A stretch of DNA of 64,000 nt from Xiashengella succiniciproducens (GCF_023674465.1 NZ_CP098400.1:2756801-2820800), one strand, 5' to 3'. Shown: positions 42,019 to 51,536, counted from the stretch's first letter. Program-made: numbers and translations. Notes: a model not told the origin generated them from the sequence alone.

Positions 42019-43044
42019 ATGGAACAGAGGTTGCTGATAATATATACAGGTGGAACAATTGGTATGGTAAAAGACCCGGAGACCGACTCACTGGTACCTT
42101 TCAATTTTGAGGACATCTATCACAGAGTACCCGAGTTGAAACGTTTCCCTTTTCATGTTGACAGTATCAGCTTTTCTCCCATTGTGGATTCGTCGATGAT
42201 GACTCCAGAGATATGGATCAAACTTGCGACAATAATAGAAGAAAACTACCATAAATATGAGGGTTTCGTAATTCTACACGGAACCGATACTATGGCCTAT
42301 ACAGCCAGCGCCCTGAGCTTTTTATTGCACAATCTCAACAAACCGGTGATATTAACTGGAAGCCAATTGCCTATGGGCACCATCAGAACTGATGGAAAGG
42401 AAAACCTCCTTACTGCTCTTGAGATTGCATCGGCACAGAAAAACGGACAGGCGATAGTACCTGAAGTTTGTATTTACTTTCAGGACAAACTGTTTAGAGG
42501 CAATCGTACAACCAAGTACAATGCCGAGCATTTCCATCCTTTCCGTTCGGACAACTTCCCGCCCCTGGCGGAAGTTGGAATACATATTAAGTTCAACTAT
42601 CCATTTATCAGATACAACACTGAAACCAGTCCCTTCTTTGTAAGCAAGAAGATGGACACCTCTATAGCACTTATAAAGATTTTCCCGGGAATGAGTCCCT
42701 GGGTACTCAACGCCCTTATTAATGCAGAAGGCATCAAGGCTGTAATCCTGGAAACCTATGGCCTTGGGAATGCACCTACACACAAATGGTTTATAGACGC
42801 ACTAAAAAGTGGCATTAAGAAGGGTCTGATCTTCGTCAATGTAACTCAATGTCTTGCAGGTAGTGTAGAAATGTGGAGATATGAGACCGGTATCCACCTG
42901 TCCAACATTGGTGTAATAAGCGGTCATGACAGCACTACTGAAGCTGCCGTAACCAAGATGATGTATCTACTTGCAGCTTACGACAACCCGGAGGATATAC
43001 GTGAGAATATGAGCAGGTCATTAAGGGGTGAAATATCTGTTTAG
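42019..43044 (+). CDS. ansA: Type I asparaginase
   Basis: A 341-residue L-asparaginase, hydrolysing asparagine to aspartate and ammonium. The two threonine motifs are present: IYTGGTIGM (Thr10, Thr13 region) and HGTDTMAYTASAL (residues 87-99). No signal peptide, so it is the cytoplasmic type I form. Position after gdhA and tatD suggests a shared transcript; asparaginase and GDH share ammonium as substrate or product, a plausible link. Confidence 0.93.
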   Translation: MEQRLLIIYTGGTIGMVKDPETDSLVPFNFEDIYHRVPELKRFPFHVDSISFSPIVDSSMMTPEIWIKLATIIEENYHKYEGFVILHGTDTMAYTASALSFLLHNLNKPVILTGSQLPMGTIRTDGKENLLTALEIASAQKNGQAIVPEVCIYFQDKLFRGNRTTKYNAEHFHPFRSDNFPPLAEVGIHIKFNYPFIRYNTETSPFFVSKKMDTSIALIKIFPGMSPWVLNALINAEGIKAVILETYGLGNAPTHKWFIDALKSGIKKGLIFVNVTQCLAGSVEMWRYETGIHLSNIGVISGHDSTTEAAVTKMMYLLAAYDNPEDIRENMSRSLRGEISV

Positions 43045-43376
43045 CTACTGGATTTTTCAGTCCTTTTTAGTATTTTTCGCATTAGATTTAGCACCCAATA
43101 GTATTTGTAACATAGCCTGAAAGCCCTGATAATTAATGTTTGAAGGAATATGTACAATATGTAAAGCACATCTAGGCAACATTATTTAACACATTGTTCA
43201 GATTCCCGAAATCAGAGAATTTTCAGAACATTCAGCTTATTTGTGAAGTAAAATATTTGTTTTTCGCAAATGATACATATACTTTTGTCTTCATTATTAA
43301 TTTTTGTTTTAAGTGCTTTAATTTAGTATAATATTGAGTTAATAACAAACCTATCAAATCAAATTAAGAACAGATT
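43045..43376. other. 332-base intergenic region before the ExbB-like gene
   Basis: AT-rich, no gene seen. It begins with a T-rich stretch after ansA (two runs of five T near 43064-43080), which may end that transcript, and holds the promoter at 43256-43287. Confidence 0.5.
43256..43287 (+). promoter_or_regulatory. Promoter of the ExbB-ExbD operon
   Basis: TTTG (43256-43259), exactly 20 bases, TACTTTTG (43280-43287): the best match to the Bacteroidota promoter in the window. It gives a leader of about 80 bases. Confidence 0.65.
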
Positions 43377-44189
43377 ATGAAAAAGCTTTTTGCATTTTTA
43401 GCAGTTTTCGGGATGCTAACATTTGGCGCATCGACACTTTATTCTCAAGAAGAATCTGTATCAGAAGAGGTAACCACTACCGAAGCTGCTGTAGAGGAAG
43501 CTGTTGAAGCAGCTCCGGTTGCAGTAAGCACATCGGATGTTGCTGAAGAACAAGGCGGATTGCACAAGCAGTTGAAGATCAAATTCGTAGAGGGTGGTGT
43601 ACCGTGGATGATGCCTATTCTAATATTTCTTATATTAGGTTTGGCTATCTGTATTGAAAGAATTATCTATCTCAACCTTTCTGACATTAACTCAAAGAAG
43701 CTTCTTCAAAGAGTTGAGGCTGCACTTAACGAAGGTGGTATTGAAGCAGCAAAGGAAGTATGCCGCAATACACGTGGTCCAATTGCTTCAATTTTCTACC
43801 AAGGATTACTTCGTTGGGATGAAGGTATGGAAATAGTAGAAAAATCAATTATTTCTTACGGTTCTGTTCAGATGAGCCTTCTAGAAAAAGGATTTACCTG
43901 GATTTCTCTTTTCATCGCTCTTGCTCCTTCAATGGGATTCCTTGGTACAGTTATCGGTATGATCCAAGCATTTGACCAAATCCAAATCATGGGTGATATT
44001 TCGCCTACTGCAGTTGCTGGTGGTATTAAGATCGCTTTGATTACAACCGTATTCGGTCTTATCGTAGCGATGATTCTACAAGTATTCTTCAACTACCTTA
44101 TCAACAAAGTTGAAGGTATCGTAGGTGATATGGAAGATTCTTCTATCTCCCTGCTTGATATTCTTGTAAAATACAATGTAAAACACTAA
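43377..44189 (+). CDS. MotA/TolQ/ExbB proton-channel protein
   Basis: A 270-residue membrane protein. A signal-like N-terminus (MKKLFAFLAVFGMLTFGA, ending near YSQ) is followed by an acidic Glu/Ala/Val-rich stretch (about 25-60) and then the conserved three-helix channel domain: PWMMPILIFLILGLAICIERI, ISLFIALAPSMGFLGTVIGMIQAF and ALITTVFGLIVAMILQVFF. It would form the channel with the two ExbD-type proteins downstream, using the proton or ion gradient to energise an outer-membrane process. No tonB lies beside it, so the energised partner is unknown. Confidence 0.9.
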   Translation: MKKLFAFLAVFGMLTFGASTLYSQEESVSEEVTTTEAAVEEAVEAAPVAVSTSDVAEEQGGLHKQLKIKFVEGGVPWMMPILIFLILGLAICIERIIYLNLSDINSKKLLQRVEAALNEGGIEAAKEVCRNTRGPIASIFYQGLLRWDEGMEIVEKSIISYGSVQMSLLEKGFTWISLFIALAPSMGFLGTVIGMIQAFDQIQIMGDISPTAVAGGIKIALITTVFGLIVAMILQVFFNYLINKVEGIVGDMEDSSISLLDILVKYNVKH

Positions 44190-44204
44190 TCAGGACTGTT
44201 AGCA

Positions 44205-44660
44205 ATGAAAATATCAAAAATAACAACACCAATCCTTTGGCTTCTCTTTGCAGTATCCATATTTCTGGTACTGTTAACCCTGATGGGTGGAGATGTTGAA
44301 GGGGCTAATCTACAAACACCTGTATACCTGGATACCATGTTGTTTTACACATATGGAATCCTGTTCATTTGTACTACACTGGTATTGATACTTGAGATAA
44401 TAAACATAGTGTCTTCTCCAGCTAGTTCAATAAAATCAGTAGTGTCATTCTTATTGATTTTAGTTGTAGTAGCAATAGCTTACCTGAGTGCAGACGGAAC
44501 ACCTCTGAATATCCCTGGCTACGAAGGATCAGACAACGTACCGTCAATGTTAAAGGTTACAGATACAGGTGTTTTCACATTCTATGCACTTGGAATAGTA
44601 ACAGTATTGGCAGTAATTGGATTTGAAATCAGGAGTGCTATTATAAAAAATAATAAGTAG
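44205..44660 (+). CDS. Uncharacterised membrane protein of the ExbB-ExbD operon
   Basis: A 151-residue protein with four hydrophobic segments (about 9-26, 45-65, 73-91 and 120-142) and a short loop between the third and fourth. I do not recognise the family. It lies between the ExbB-like gene (15 bases before) and the first exbD-like gene (1 base after), so it is likely a structural or accessory part of the channel complex; this is inferred only from position. Confidence 0.7.
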   Translation: MKISKITTPILWLLFAVSIFLVLLTLMGGDVEGANLQTPVYLDTMLFYTYGILFICTTLVLILEIINIVSSPASSIKSVVSFLLILVVVAIAYLSADGTPLNIPGYEGSDNVPSMLKVTDTGVFTFYALGIVTVLAVIGFEIRSAIIKNNK

Positions 44661-44661
44661 T

Positions 44662-45255
44662 ATGGCAAAAGGAAAAAGAAGGGTAGGCGAAATTAATGCT
44701 GCCTCAATGGCCGACATTGCCTTTTTGCTGCTCTGTTTCTTTATGATGGTTACTACCATGAATACTGATACGGGGTTGGGACGTATGCTTCCCCCCCCTG
44801 TGCCGGAAAAGGTTGAGGATGATACACCCCCAATCAGGGAACGTAACGTTTTTGAAATATTGATAAATTCTCAGAACCAGTTACTTGTTGAAGGTGCACC
44901 AATGCAGCTTAGGGATCTTAAGGATGCAGCCAAGAATTTCATCCTGAATCCTATGAACGAAGCTCATCTCCCTGAAAAAGAAGCAAAGGAGATATCTCGC
45001 GTAGGAGTTGTATTGGTAACACCAAAAGCAACTATCTCTCTTCAAAACGACAGGGGTACACAGTATCAGACATATCTGGCGGTACAAAACGAGTTGCAGA
45101 AGGCTTATAACGAGCTTCGTAATGAATTTGCAAAAGCATATTTTGGCGCTCCCTTTGATGATCTAACATCAGAAGAGCAGGATATAATCCGTAAGGAAGT
45201 TTATCCACAAAGGATTTCTGAAGCCGAACCACGTAACGTGAAAGGAGGAAAGTAA
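44662..45255 (+). CDS. ExbD/TolR-like protein 1
   Basis: A 197-residue bitopic protein. The N-terminal INAASMADIAFLLLCFFMMVTTM holds the membrane helix with the conserved Asp (Asp18) that carries protons in ExbD/TolR. A periplasmic domain follows, with a long extra helical region rich in charged residues (about 120-190) that ordinary ExbD proteins (about 140 residues) lack. It is followed by a second, shorter ExbD gene 2 bases later, suggesting a mixed ExbD pair. Confidence 0.9.
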   Translation: MAKGKRRVGEINAASMADIAFLLLCFFMMVTTMNTDTGLGRMLPPPVPEKVEDDTPPIRERNVFEILINSQNQLLVEGAPMQLRDLKDAAKNFILNPMNEAHLPEKEAKEISRVGVVLVTPKATISLQNDRGTQYQTYLAVQNELQKAYNELRNEFAKAYFGAPFDDLTSEEQDIIRKEVYPQRISEAEPRNVKGGK

Positions 45256-45257
45256 CT

Positions 45258-45737
45258 ATGAGTAAGTTTAGAAAAAAAGATAAGAGAGGCGTAGGTGGTC
45301 TTAATACCGCATCCCTGCCCGACATCGTATTCATGCTACTGTTCTTCTTCATGGTAAGTACTTCCATGCGTGACGTTGAACTTAAGGTGAGGGTTCGTAA
45401 TCCTGAGGCATCAGAAGTAACAAAGCTTGAAAAGAAGTCTCTGGTAACCTATATTTATGTTGGTGTGCCTCAAAGCTCTTTTCAATCAAAATTTGGTACT
45501 GAACCACGCCTTCAACTTAATGACCAGTTCGCTTCCGTTGATGATATTCAAAGTTACATCGTTCAGGAACGCGAGTCTATGAGTGAAAACGATCGTCCTT
45601 TGATGACCGTATCCATTAAGGCAGACTATGATTGTCCAATGGGTATTATCACTGATGTAAAACAGGCTCTGCGTAAAGCACAAGCGCTGAAAATCAGCTA
45701 CTCGGCCAGAAAAGGTGATTATATAGCTAATAACTAA
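45258..45737 (+). CDS. ExbD/TolR-like protein 2
   Basis: A 159-residue bitopic protein with the membrane motif LNTASLPDIVFMLLFFFMVSTSM (Asp22 conserved), a periplasmic domain with VSIKADYDCPMGIITDVKQALRKA, and a normal ExbD length. Last gene of the operon, followed by a strong terminator. Confidence 0.9.
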   Translation: MSKFRKKDKRGVGGLNTASLPDIVFMLLFFFMVSTSMRDVELKVRVRNPEASEVTKLEKKSLVTYIYVGVPQSSFQSKFGTEPRLQLNDQFASVDDIQSYIVQERESMSENDRPLMTVSIKADYDCPMGIITDVKQALRKAQALKISYSARKGDYIANN

Positions 45738-45760
45738 GGCCTATAGTCTAGGTATAAAAC

Positions 45761-45798
45761 AAAGAGGGTGCCTCACATGAGGTGCCCTCTTTATTTTT
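45761..45798. terminator. Bidirectional terminator
   Basis: AAAGAGGG (45761-45768) pairs with CCCTCTTT (45785-45792), followed by ATTTTTTC; on the minus strand the same stem is followed by GTTTTAT. It ends the ExbB-ExbD operon and can also end the converging efflux operon. Confidence 0.8.
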
Positions 45799-45915
45799 TC
45801 CCGTTTAAGCTGCTCGGTTATATTCTGCTATGATTTGGTAAGGTTAATCCTTCTCCACAGATTACCTATCCCTATTCTATCAGACAATAAAGTAAAATAT
45901 CTGAGACTAATTATC

Positions 45916-47124
45916 TTATTCAGAATCGGTATCCCCTGACTTCTCCAGTCTTCTTGCAGCCAAATAATACAACACTATTGCAAGAATAAAGTAAACCAAG
46001 GCCTGAAGCAAGAGTTCGGCAATATCCGCTTTAATATGTTGGAAATCTGCACCCATAGTCCTAACTCTAATCCAGGCTGTAACCATAGTTCGCGTAGGGA
46101 AAATACGCCCTATTGTATCCAACCATCCAGGAATGGCAGAAACCGGCCAGGAAAGACCTGTAAGGAACATTATCACCGGGGACAGGAATACAACAAAGAG
46201 AATCGAATGCTCCCGCTTCTCAAAAAAGGTTGACAATGCAATTCCCAGAAAGATAACTGCTACAAGGAAAGGAAGCGCCAGAGCAATTGCTGGGAAAAAA
46301 CCTCCGAGATTAGGCAACTTATACCAGTGATAGACCCACACCTGAGTGATAATCAGATTCACAATATAAACCAGCAAATATGCAAAAGCCTTTCCACAAA
46401 CGATAGGAACTACTCCTCCCCTGGTTAGAGATCTCGGGATGGCAAACCTTGCACGACCGGCTTCCCTCTCCGTTCCTCCAAGCAAACCGATTCCAATCAA
46501 CAAAGTCTGTTGCAGCAACACAATCAGTAAACCAGGCAAAACAAAGGAATTATAGCCTCCTTGTGGATTATACAGAGTGACTGTTTTTATACTTACTGGA
46601 TCACGCATTGCCATTGCCTCATCAACTGTCTTACCTCTGGCCATATAGCGCTTAATCTCCACCCCTGCACCAAAGGTCCCAGAGGACTTCATAGCTGCGG
46701 AAAGTGTCTGCTTATACATAAGGAAGTATCCTGCATCACAATATACACTCAACACACTTTGTCCACCCTTCATCATGGCCTTTTCCAGACCTTCCGGAAT
46801 CAGGAATACACCATGAACTTCGCCACTGTAAAACAAAGCTTCAGCTTCAGCCATTGAAGCTGGTCTACTTGCCACATGCAAATCAGCAGTAGCATCTATC
46901 ATCCTTGACAGGGTTCTGGAAGTAGCCGTTCTGTCAAGGTCAACTACTGCAACCTTAAGATCACGCAATACTTCATTCTTGTATGCTATCCCATAAATAA
47001 TCGGATAAATAATCAAGGCAAGAAAGAGTATTAGCAATGCTCCCGGATCCTTAATAATAGCCGTAAACTCCCTTTGGAAGGTCTGGCCTGTAAGAATTAG
47101 TCCGCTCTTTATATAATTCTTCAT
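45916..47124 (-). CDS. ABC-2 type permease, second copy of the pair
   Basis: A 402-residue membrane protein of the ABC2_membrane_3 type: one N-terminal helix (about 28-48), a large extracytoplasmic domain (about 50-190; LKVAVVDLDRTATSRTLSRMIDAT), then five more helices to the C-terminus. Such permeases normally pair with an ATPase, but no ATPase gene lies in this operon. It follows the first permease by 30 bases. Likely part of a drug or lipid exporter across both membranes with HlyD and TolC proteins. Confidence 0.87.
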   Translation of the reverse strand: MKNYIKSGLILTGQTFQREFTAIIKDPGALLILFLALIIYPIIYGIAYKNEVLRDLKVAVVDLDRTATSRTLSRMIDATADLHVASRPASMAEAEALFYSGEVHGVFLIPEGLEKAMMKGGQSVLSVYCDAGYFLMYKQTLSAAMKSSGTFGAGVEIKRYMARGKTVDEAMAMRDPVSIKTVTLYNPQGGYNSFVLPGLLIVLLQQTLLIGIGLLGGTEREAGRARFAIPRSLTRGGVVPIVCGKAFAYLLVYIVNLIITQVWVYHWYKLPNLGGFFPAIALALPFLVAVIFLGIALSTFFEKREHSILFVVFLSPVIMFLTGLSWPVSAIPGWLDTIGRIFPTRTMVTAWIRVRTMGADFQHIKADIAELLLQALVYFILAIVLYYLAARRLEKSGDTDSE

Positions 47125-47154
47125 TTTACATTCTTTGTCTCAAATCCCGTACGA

Positions 47155-48348
47155 TCAGATTCTGTTATAAAACCTGGGCTCTGTCAACAAATATTTCAAT
47201 CTTGGGAATAACAGAATGCCAATCAGGATAAAGGTTAAAAGCCCCAGGAATGGACCACTTGCATTTGATAAAGGTTCATTACGCAAGCTCTGCCCAAGAA
47301 ACACCTTCATCCAATGGTAATATGGAAAGATGTTGGCTGCTATCTTAGCCAACATTGGCATTCCTGCTATCGGAAATGTAAGGCCCGAATAAGAGAATGC
47401 TATCATTGAATAACCACTTGCCAGAGAAAGGGATAACCTCGTATTTGCAGTAACTGCAAGCAGAAATACAGCTACCATCTGGTAAGCTAATATCATAAAA
47501 AGCTCTGCTGCCATAATTGCTGCCCATGATCCCTTGATTGGAAATCCAAGGTGCTGTACCAGTATAAAGTGCATCACTGCTACATTGACGCACATAAGCA
47601 AGGTATAGGGAGCCAGCTTTCCTCCCAGAGCTACCCACATAGATCCTCCGGCAGTTTTAATCCATTCACCGGCGGTACCCTCCCTCAATTCAATACCTAT
47701 TACATAAACAGCTCCCAACAATGTAAATACAGTAATAAGCAGGGGCATTAAGGTTGATGAAAGAAAGTATGAGTAGTTGATATATGGATTAAACAACTCA
47801 TGAGTATCTAGGCGCAAAGGATAGACCTGCTGAAGTGCTTGTTCCTGAGCCATGCCACCCTTCATAGCAACCTGCAATTTGACACCAGTAGAGTATGTTG
47901 AGACCGCTTTGATAACAGCACTTTGAATCAGTCCCCCATTAAGCACATTTGAATTGTTTACATACATAACAAGTTCAGAGCCCTCACCTTTAAGCACTGA
48001 CTTACTGAAATCATATGGAATGTACAAAACGGCATATACCTGCCCCTTTAGCATAGCTTCATTGCCATCATGCAATGAAGCAGGGCGACTGGATACACTA
48101 ACCGAGCGGGTAGCATCAATCATTCTGATTACCTGGCGTGACATCTGGCTATCATCGAGATCCACAACAGCCAAAGGCAGGTCGGATGGATTTCCGGCCA
48201 GGAAAATATTCATAACCAGAAAGAATGAGAGCAGTGGACCGGCCAACGCGATGAACAGATAAACCCTGTTGCCCGAGAACCGTACAAATTCCCTGTTAAG
48301 GACATTCCACCAGTCATGAACCCACTGCGGAAACCTAAGATTTCTCAT
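47155..48348 (-). CDS. ABC-2 type permease, first copy of the pair
   Basis: A 397-residue protein of the same plan as its neighbour: helix at about 28-50, extracytoplasmic domain (LPLAVVDLDDSQMSRQVIRMIDATRSVSVSSRPAS region), and five C-terminal helices. The two permeases are clearly related (both hold VDLD...SR...RMIDAT and SSRPAS/ASRPAS) and probably work as a heterodimer. It starts 4 bases after the hlyD-like gene. Confidence 0.87.
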   Translation of the reverse strand: MRNLRFPQWVHDWWNVLNREFVRFSGNRVYLFIALAGPLLSFFLVMNIFLAGNPSDLPLAVVDLDDSQMSRQVIRMIDATRSVSVSSRPASLHDGNEAMLKGQVYAVLYIPYDFSKSVLKGEGSELVMYVNNSNVLNGGLIQSAVIKAVSTYSTGVKLQVAMKGGMAQEQALQQVYPLRLDTHELFNPYINYSYFLSSTLMPLLITVFTLLGAVYVIGIELREGTAGEWIKTAGGSMWVALGGKLAPYTLLMCVNVAVMHFILVQHLGFPIKGSWAAIMAAELFMILAYQMVAVFLLAVTANTRLSLSLASGYSMIAFSYSGLTFPIAGMPMLAKIAANIFPYYHWMKVFLGQSLRNEPLSNASGPFLGLLTFILIGILLFPRLKYLLTEPRFYNRI

Positions 48349-48352
48349 TTAT

Positions 48353-49360
48353 CTACTCCTTTTTTGCCTTGTCTGCAATAGCATCCCAATTAACCAACAC
48401 ACTCATGCCCGGTCGTAATCCTTCGATCTTAGCTACGGGACGTGCATGAACTTCAAAGGTTTTCTTATCAAAATCACCCGAGGACTTGGTAGCATTCCAT
48501 GTTGCATAGTCCCCCTGGACACTGATATATGTTACCTCAAATAACTGCTTCTCTCCTCCCAGTGCCGGTATGCGACCTTCAAAGCGTGTTCCCTTGCGGA
48601 TTGGAGAAAGCAAATCCTCACGAATATTGAAAACTATCCATATATCATCAAGGTCAACCAGTGTAACAACCGGGAAACCCGCAGGAGTAAGCTCACCAAC
48701 CTCCGACATAATATTTGCTATCTCTCCTGCAATTGGAGCGTAGGCTCGTGTTTCTTCAAGATATGAAGCCACTTCAGCTACGACACCTTCTGCCTGCTTT
48801 ACAAGCGCACCGGCAGCTTCTTTGTCTTCAATACGAGCCCCACCTTCAGCCTTCTCCCATATAGCCTTGGCAGCCTCTGCAGTTTGTTCTGCAATTTTAA
48901 GTTGCATCTCAGTTTCATCCAACTTTTGAGCAGGTACCACACCATTGTCATACAGGTTTTTTACCCTTGTGTAGCTCTTTCTGGCAAACTCAAGAGCAGC
49001 AGATGCTTTTTGATAGTTGTTGTAAGCAGCACGGATATCCTCTTCCTGAGCACCTGTTTTTGCTTTCTTATGCTGAGCTTCGGCAGCTGTTTTTACAGCT
49101 TCAGCCTGACTCATCCTGGCATCCACTTCTGGACTTGAGATTGAATAAAGAAAGTCACCCTTGTTTACACTCTGTCCGCGATATACGGCCATGGAGTCAA
49201 TACGTCCGGTTAGTTTCAAAGAAACCTTCATCTGTCTGGCTTCGGCTTCACCCTGAAGTTCTACAGGAACTTCACGAACTAGCAACCATGTTGTGTAGAT
49301 AAGAAATATCAGCAGGGCTGATGCAATAGCTCCTGCAATTATTGCACTCTTCTGTTTCAT
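48353..49360 (-). CDS. HlyD-family periplasmic adaptor
   Basis: A 335-residue membrane-fusion protein. One N-terminal helix (about 8-26), a biotinyl-lipoyl-like half motif (LTGRIDSMAVYRGQSVNKGDFLYSI), a long alpha-helical hairpin (about 80-190, Ala/Glu/Lys rich), the second lipoyl half (AYAPIAGEIANIMSEVGE) and a beta-barrel ending in GLRPGMSVLVNWD. It would join the inner-membrane permeases to the TolC-like protein. Confidence 0.92.
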   Translation of the reverse strand: MKQKSAIIAGAIASALLIFLIYTTWLLVREVPVELQGEAEARQMKVSLKLTGRIDSMAVYRGQSVNKGDFLYSISSPEVDARMSQAEAVKTAAEAQHKKAKTGAQEEDIRAAYNNYQKASAALEFARKSYTRVKNLYDNGVVPAQKLDETEMQLKIAEQTAEAAKAIWEKAEGGARIEDKEAAGALVKQAEGVVAEVASYLEETRAYAPIAGEIANIMSEVGELTPAGFPVVTLVDLDDIWIVFNIREDLLSPIRKGTRFEGRIPALGGEKQLFEVTYISVQGDYATWNATKSSGDFDKKTFEVHARPVAKIEGLRPGMSVLVNWDAIADKAKKE

Positions 49361-49391
49361 TGCTTTTCAGTTAATTTCGTATAAGGATACT

Positions 49392-50885
49392 TTACTTTAC
49401 TCCTGTATTCATATAGGTATTGAAATATTCCGGGATACCTGCAAGTTCTAAAAGCCGTGCCAGAGTAAGATCATAATTGTATTTAGCCTGAAGCTGCTCA
49501 ACTCTGACCTTGGCAACAGCCAGCGATGCATCTGTTACATCTGTACTTGATGCCAATCCTTCACTAAAGGCATTCAGACGAACTCTGTAATATTCATCAG
49601 CAAACTCAGCAGCAGTCTTAAGCTCATGTAGTTGCTCAACTGCCATATAGAGTTCCTGATGATACTTTTCAATCCCCATCTCAATGTCTCTGACAGCTTT
49701 ATTTTTTGCCTGTTCAACCTGATCTTCAAGTAATCTGGCAGCTTTATACTTGTGACGAGCTGAAGTGCCTCCAAATATTTTCCAGCTTAGAGTAATACCT
49801 GCTACATAGTCAGACACCTGTGGTGATAGGTCATAATCAGCAATATTGTACAATCCAAAGGCTGCTACTGTAGGCATTAAATCTGATCGCTCAGCCTTTG
49901 CAGCCTGCCCGGCCAGTCCCTGCTTTGCATATACCTGTCTCAACAAAGGATTGTTTTGCACAGATTGTAATTTGAAAAATTCAGCAGGTTCGACACTTTC
50001 ATTGTAAAACAGAGGAGTAACCGGTAGATAACTGATTCCAGTACTGTCGGCAAGCGTATTGGCAAGAGCCTTGTTCAACAAATCAACCTGCCTTGCAGCT
50101 TTCCTGTATTCTCTTTCAGCCTCCGCGTGATATACCTGCGCATGAAGCAGTTCAGCCCTTGCAAGCATGCCTTCATCGAAAAGTTTTTGGGCATCGGCAA
50201 GGTGCTCCTCCATAGCTTTCAGCACATCCAGTCTAACATTGGCTGCTTCAATAGCCAGAGACAAACCAAAATACCTCTCCACCAACTCTGACAACAAAGC
50301 AGCTGTCTTTTCCCTTTCCATTTCAACAGCCTCATCCAGTCGTATCCTTGCAGCATTATTGGCAGCATTAATCTTCCCTCCGGTAAACAGTGGCCAGGTG
50401 ACGCCTGCCGAAACAGTACCAAATTGTTGTTTCTGAATCAACTTGTCCCACTCAGCACCCTGCACCTTTACTAGCCCCTCTGCAAGTTGCCCCCTGACAG
50501 CTTCAGTTGAAATATTGTCGGGCAATACAGGCATCATCCCAGAAGTATTAGGATCAGGGTTGGGTACTCCACTGAAATTACCATACTGTGACAATGCACT
50601 ATACAATGGCGTGATCGCATCCCTCACCCCTGTCATGTCAATACTTATGTCATCCGACAGGATGACATAACTTGCATTCAGCGAGACCTGCGGAAGCCTT
50701 AAAGTGCGGTTTGCCTTAATTTCAGCTTCAGCCTGACGTCTATGAAGCACTGCCTGCCTTATACTTTCGTTATTGGACAAAGCCGTTTCCACTGCTTCAA
50801 CAAATGTAAGAGTATGCTTAGCTTCCTGTGCTAAAATACCACACAGTGCCTGTAAAAAAACAACCGATACAATTACTCTTTTCAT
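49392..50885 (-). CDS. TolC-family outer-membrane efflux protein
   Basis: A 497-residue protein with a signal peptide (about 1-19, ending ILAQEA) and two repeats of the OEP fold: VEAVETALSNNESIRQAVLHRRQAEAE in the first half, then long helices and NNPLLRQVYAKQGLAGQAAKAERSDLMPTVA in the second. It forms the outer-membrane channel and tunnel of the export system. It lies between the tetR gene and the hlyD-like gene, 31 bases before the latter. Confidence 0.92.
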   Translation of the reverse strand: MKRVIVSVVFLQALCGILAQEAKHTLTFVEAVETALSNNESIRQAVLHRRQAEAEIKANRTLRLPQVSLNASYVILSDDISIDMTGVRDAITPLYSALSQYGNFSGVPNPDPNTSGMMPVLPDNISTEAVRGQLAEGLVKVQGAEWDKLIQKQQFGTVSAGVTWPLFTGGKINAANNAARIRLDEAVEMEREKTAALLSELVERYFGLSLAIEAANVRLDVLKAMEEHLADAQKLFDEGMLARAELLHAQVYHAEAEREYRKAARQVDLLNKALANTLADSTGISYLPVTPLFYNESVEPAEFFKLQSVQNNPLLRQVYAKQGLAGQAAKAERSDLMPTVAAFGLYNIADYDLSPQVSDYVAGITLSWKIFGGTSARHKYKAARLLEDQVEQAKNKAVRDIEMGIEKYHQELYMAVEQLHELKTAAEFADEYYRVRLNAFSEGLASSTDVTDASLAVAKVRVEQLQAKYNYDLTLARLLELAGIPEYFNTYMNTGVK

Positions 50886-50906
50886 ATATTTAACCTGTTA
50901 TTGCAT

Positions 50907-51491
50907 TTAACCTCTAAGTGCACTCATACAAAGGGCTACAACCTTCTTTTCATCCTCCGGGCCAAGCAAAGTGGAGTTAAAGTGCTGCTTAAATCTGATA
51001 TTAATGAATCCAATAGGATAGATTACTGTCATTAGAAATATCTCTTCCTCAGAGAAAGCATCTGATATCTCTCCGGTCTCTATTCCAATTCTGAGCAACT
51101 TTGTGCAAAGCTCCCTTATCCTGCTTATTTGCTCAGGCAGTATTGAAAAGCGATACTCATTAATCAATTTGTATAGAAACCTGATATGATCAGGACTGCT
51201 CTCAGCAAGGCAGAAAAAATAGTGAACCACAGATTCCACAACCTCTCTGATAGTTGTGCATGAAACCATGACTAGCTCCAGCTGGCCAGCCAGATCCCGT
51301 ATCTTCTCATCAAGCATATCGGAAACCAGCTGCTCCTTACCTGAGTAGTAGCGGTAAAGATACCCCACCGCAACATCTGCTTTTGAAGCTATTGAGGATA
51401 TGGTTGCCTCCCCATAACCATTCTCTGCAATCAAAGCTATGGCTGCCTCCTTTATCCTCATCAGCTTACTCTCATCTGCCAGTTTTGCCAT
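50907..51491 (-). CDS. TetR-family regulator of the efflux operon
   Basis: A 194-residue regulator with an N-terminal helix-turn-helix (IKEAAIALIAENGYGEATISSIASKADVAVGYLYRYYSGKEQLV, about 14-57) and a helical ligand-binding C-terminal domain. It is first in the efflux operon, 21 bases before tolC. An 18-base palindrome lies 24-41 bases before its start, so it very probably represses its own operon until a ligand, perhaps an exported compound, binds. Confidence 0.92.
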   Translation of the reverse strand: MAKLADESKLMRIKEAAIALIAENGYGEATISSIASKADVAVGYLYRYYSGKEQLVSDMLDEKIRDLAGQLELVMVSCTTIREVVESVVHYFFCLAESSPDHIRFLYKLINEYRFSILPEQISRIRELCTKLLRIGIETGEISDAFSEEEIFLMTVIYPIGFINIRFKQHFNSTLLGPEDEKKVVALCMSALRG

Positions 51492-51514
51492 CGTTTAGAA
51501 TTAGTTAAGCATAT

Positions 51515-51532
51515 AATGAATGAACATTCATT
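51515..51532. promoter_or_regulatory. TetR-type operator
   Basis: Perfect inverted repeat AATGAATG-aa-CATTCATT. It overlaps the predicted start of the tetR-efflux transcript; the minus-strand -7 element TATTTTTG lies just upstream at 51544-51537. Placement and symmetry fit autorepression by the adjacent TetR protein. Confidence 0.65.
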
Positions 51533-51536
51533 CATA

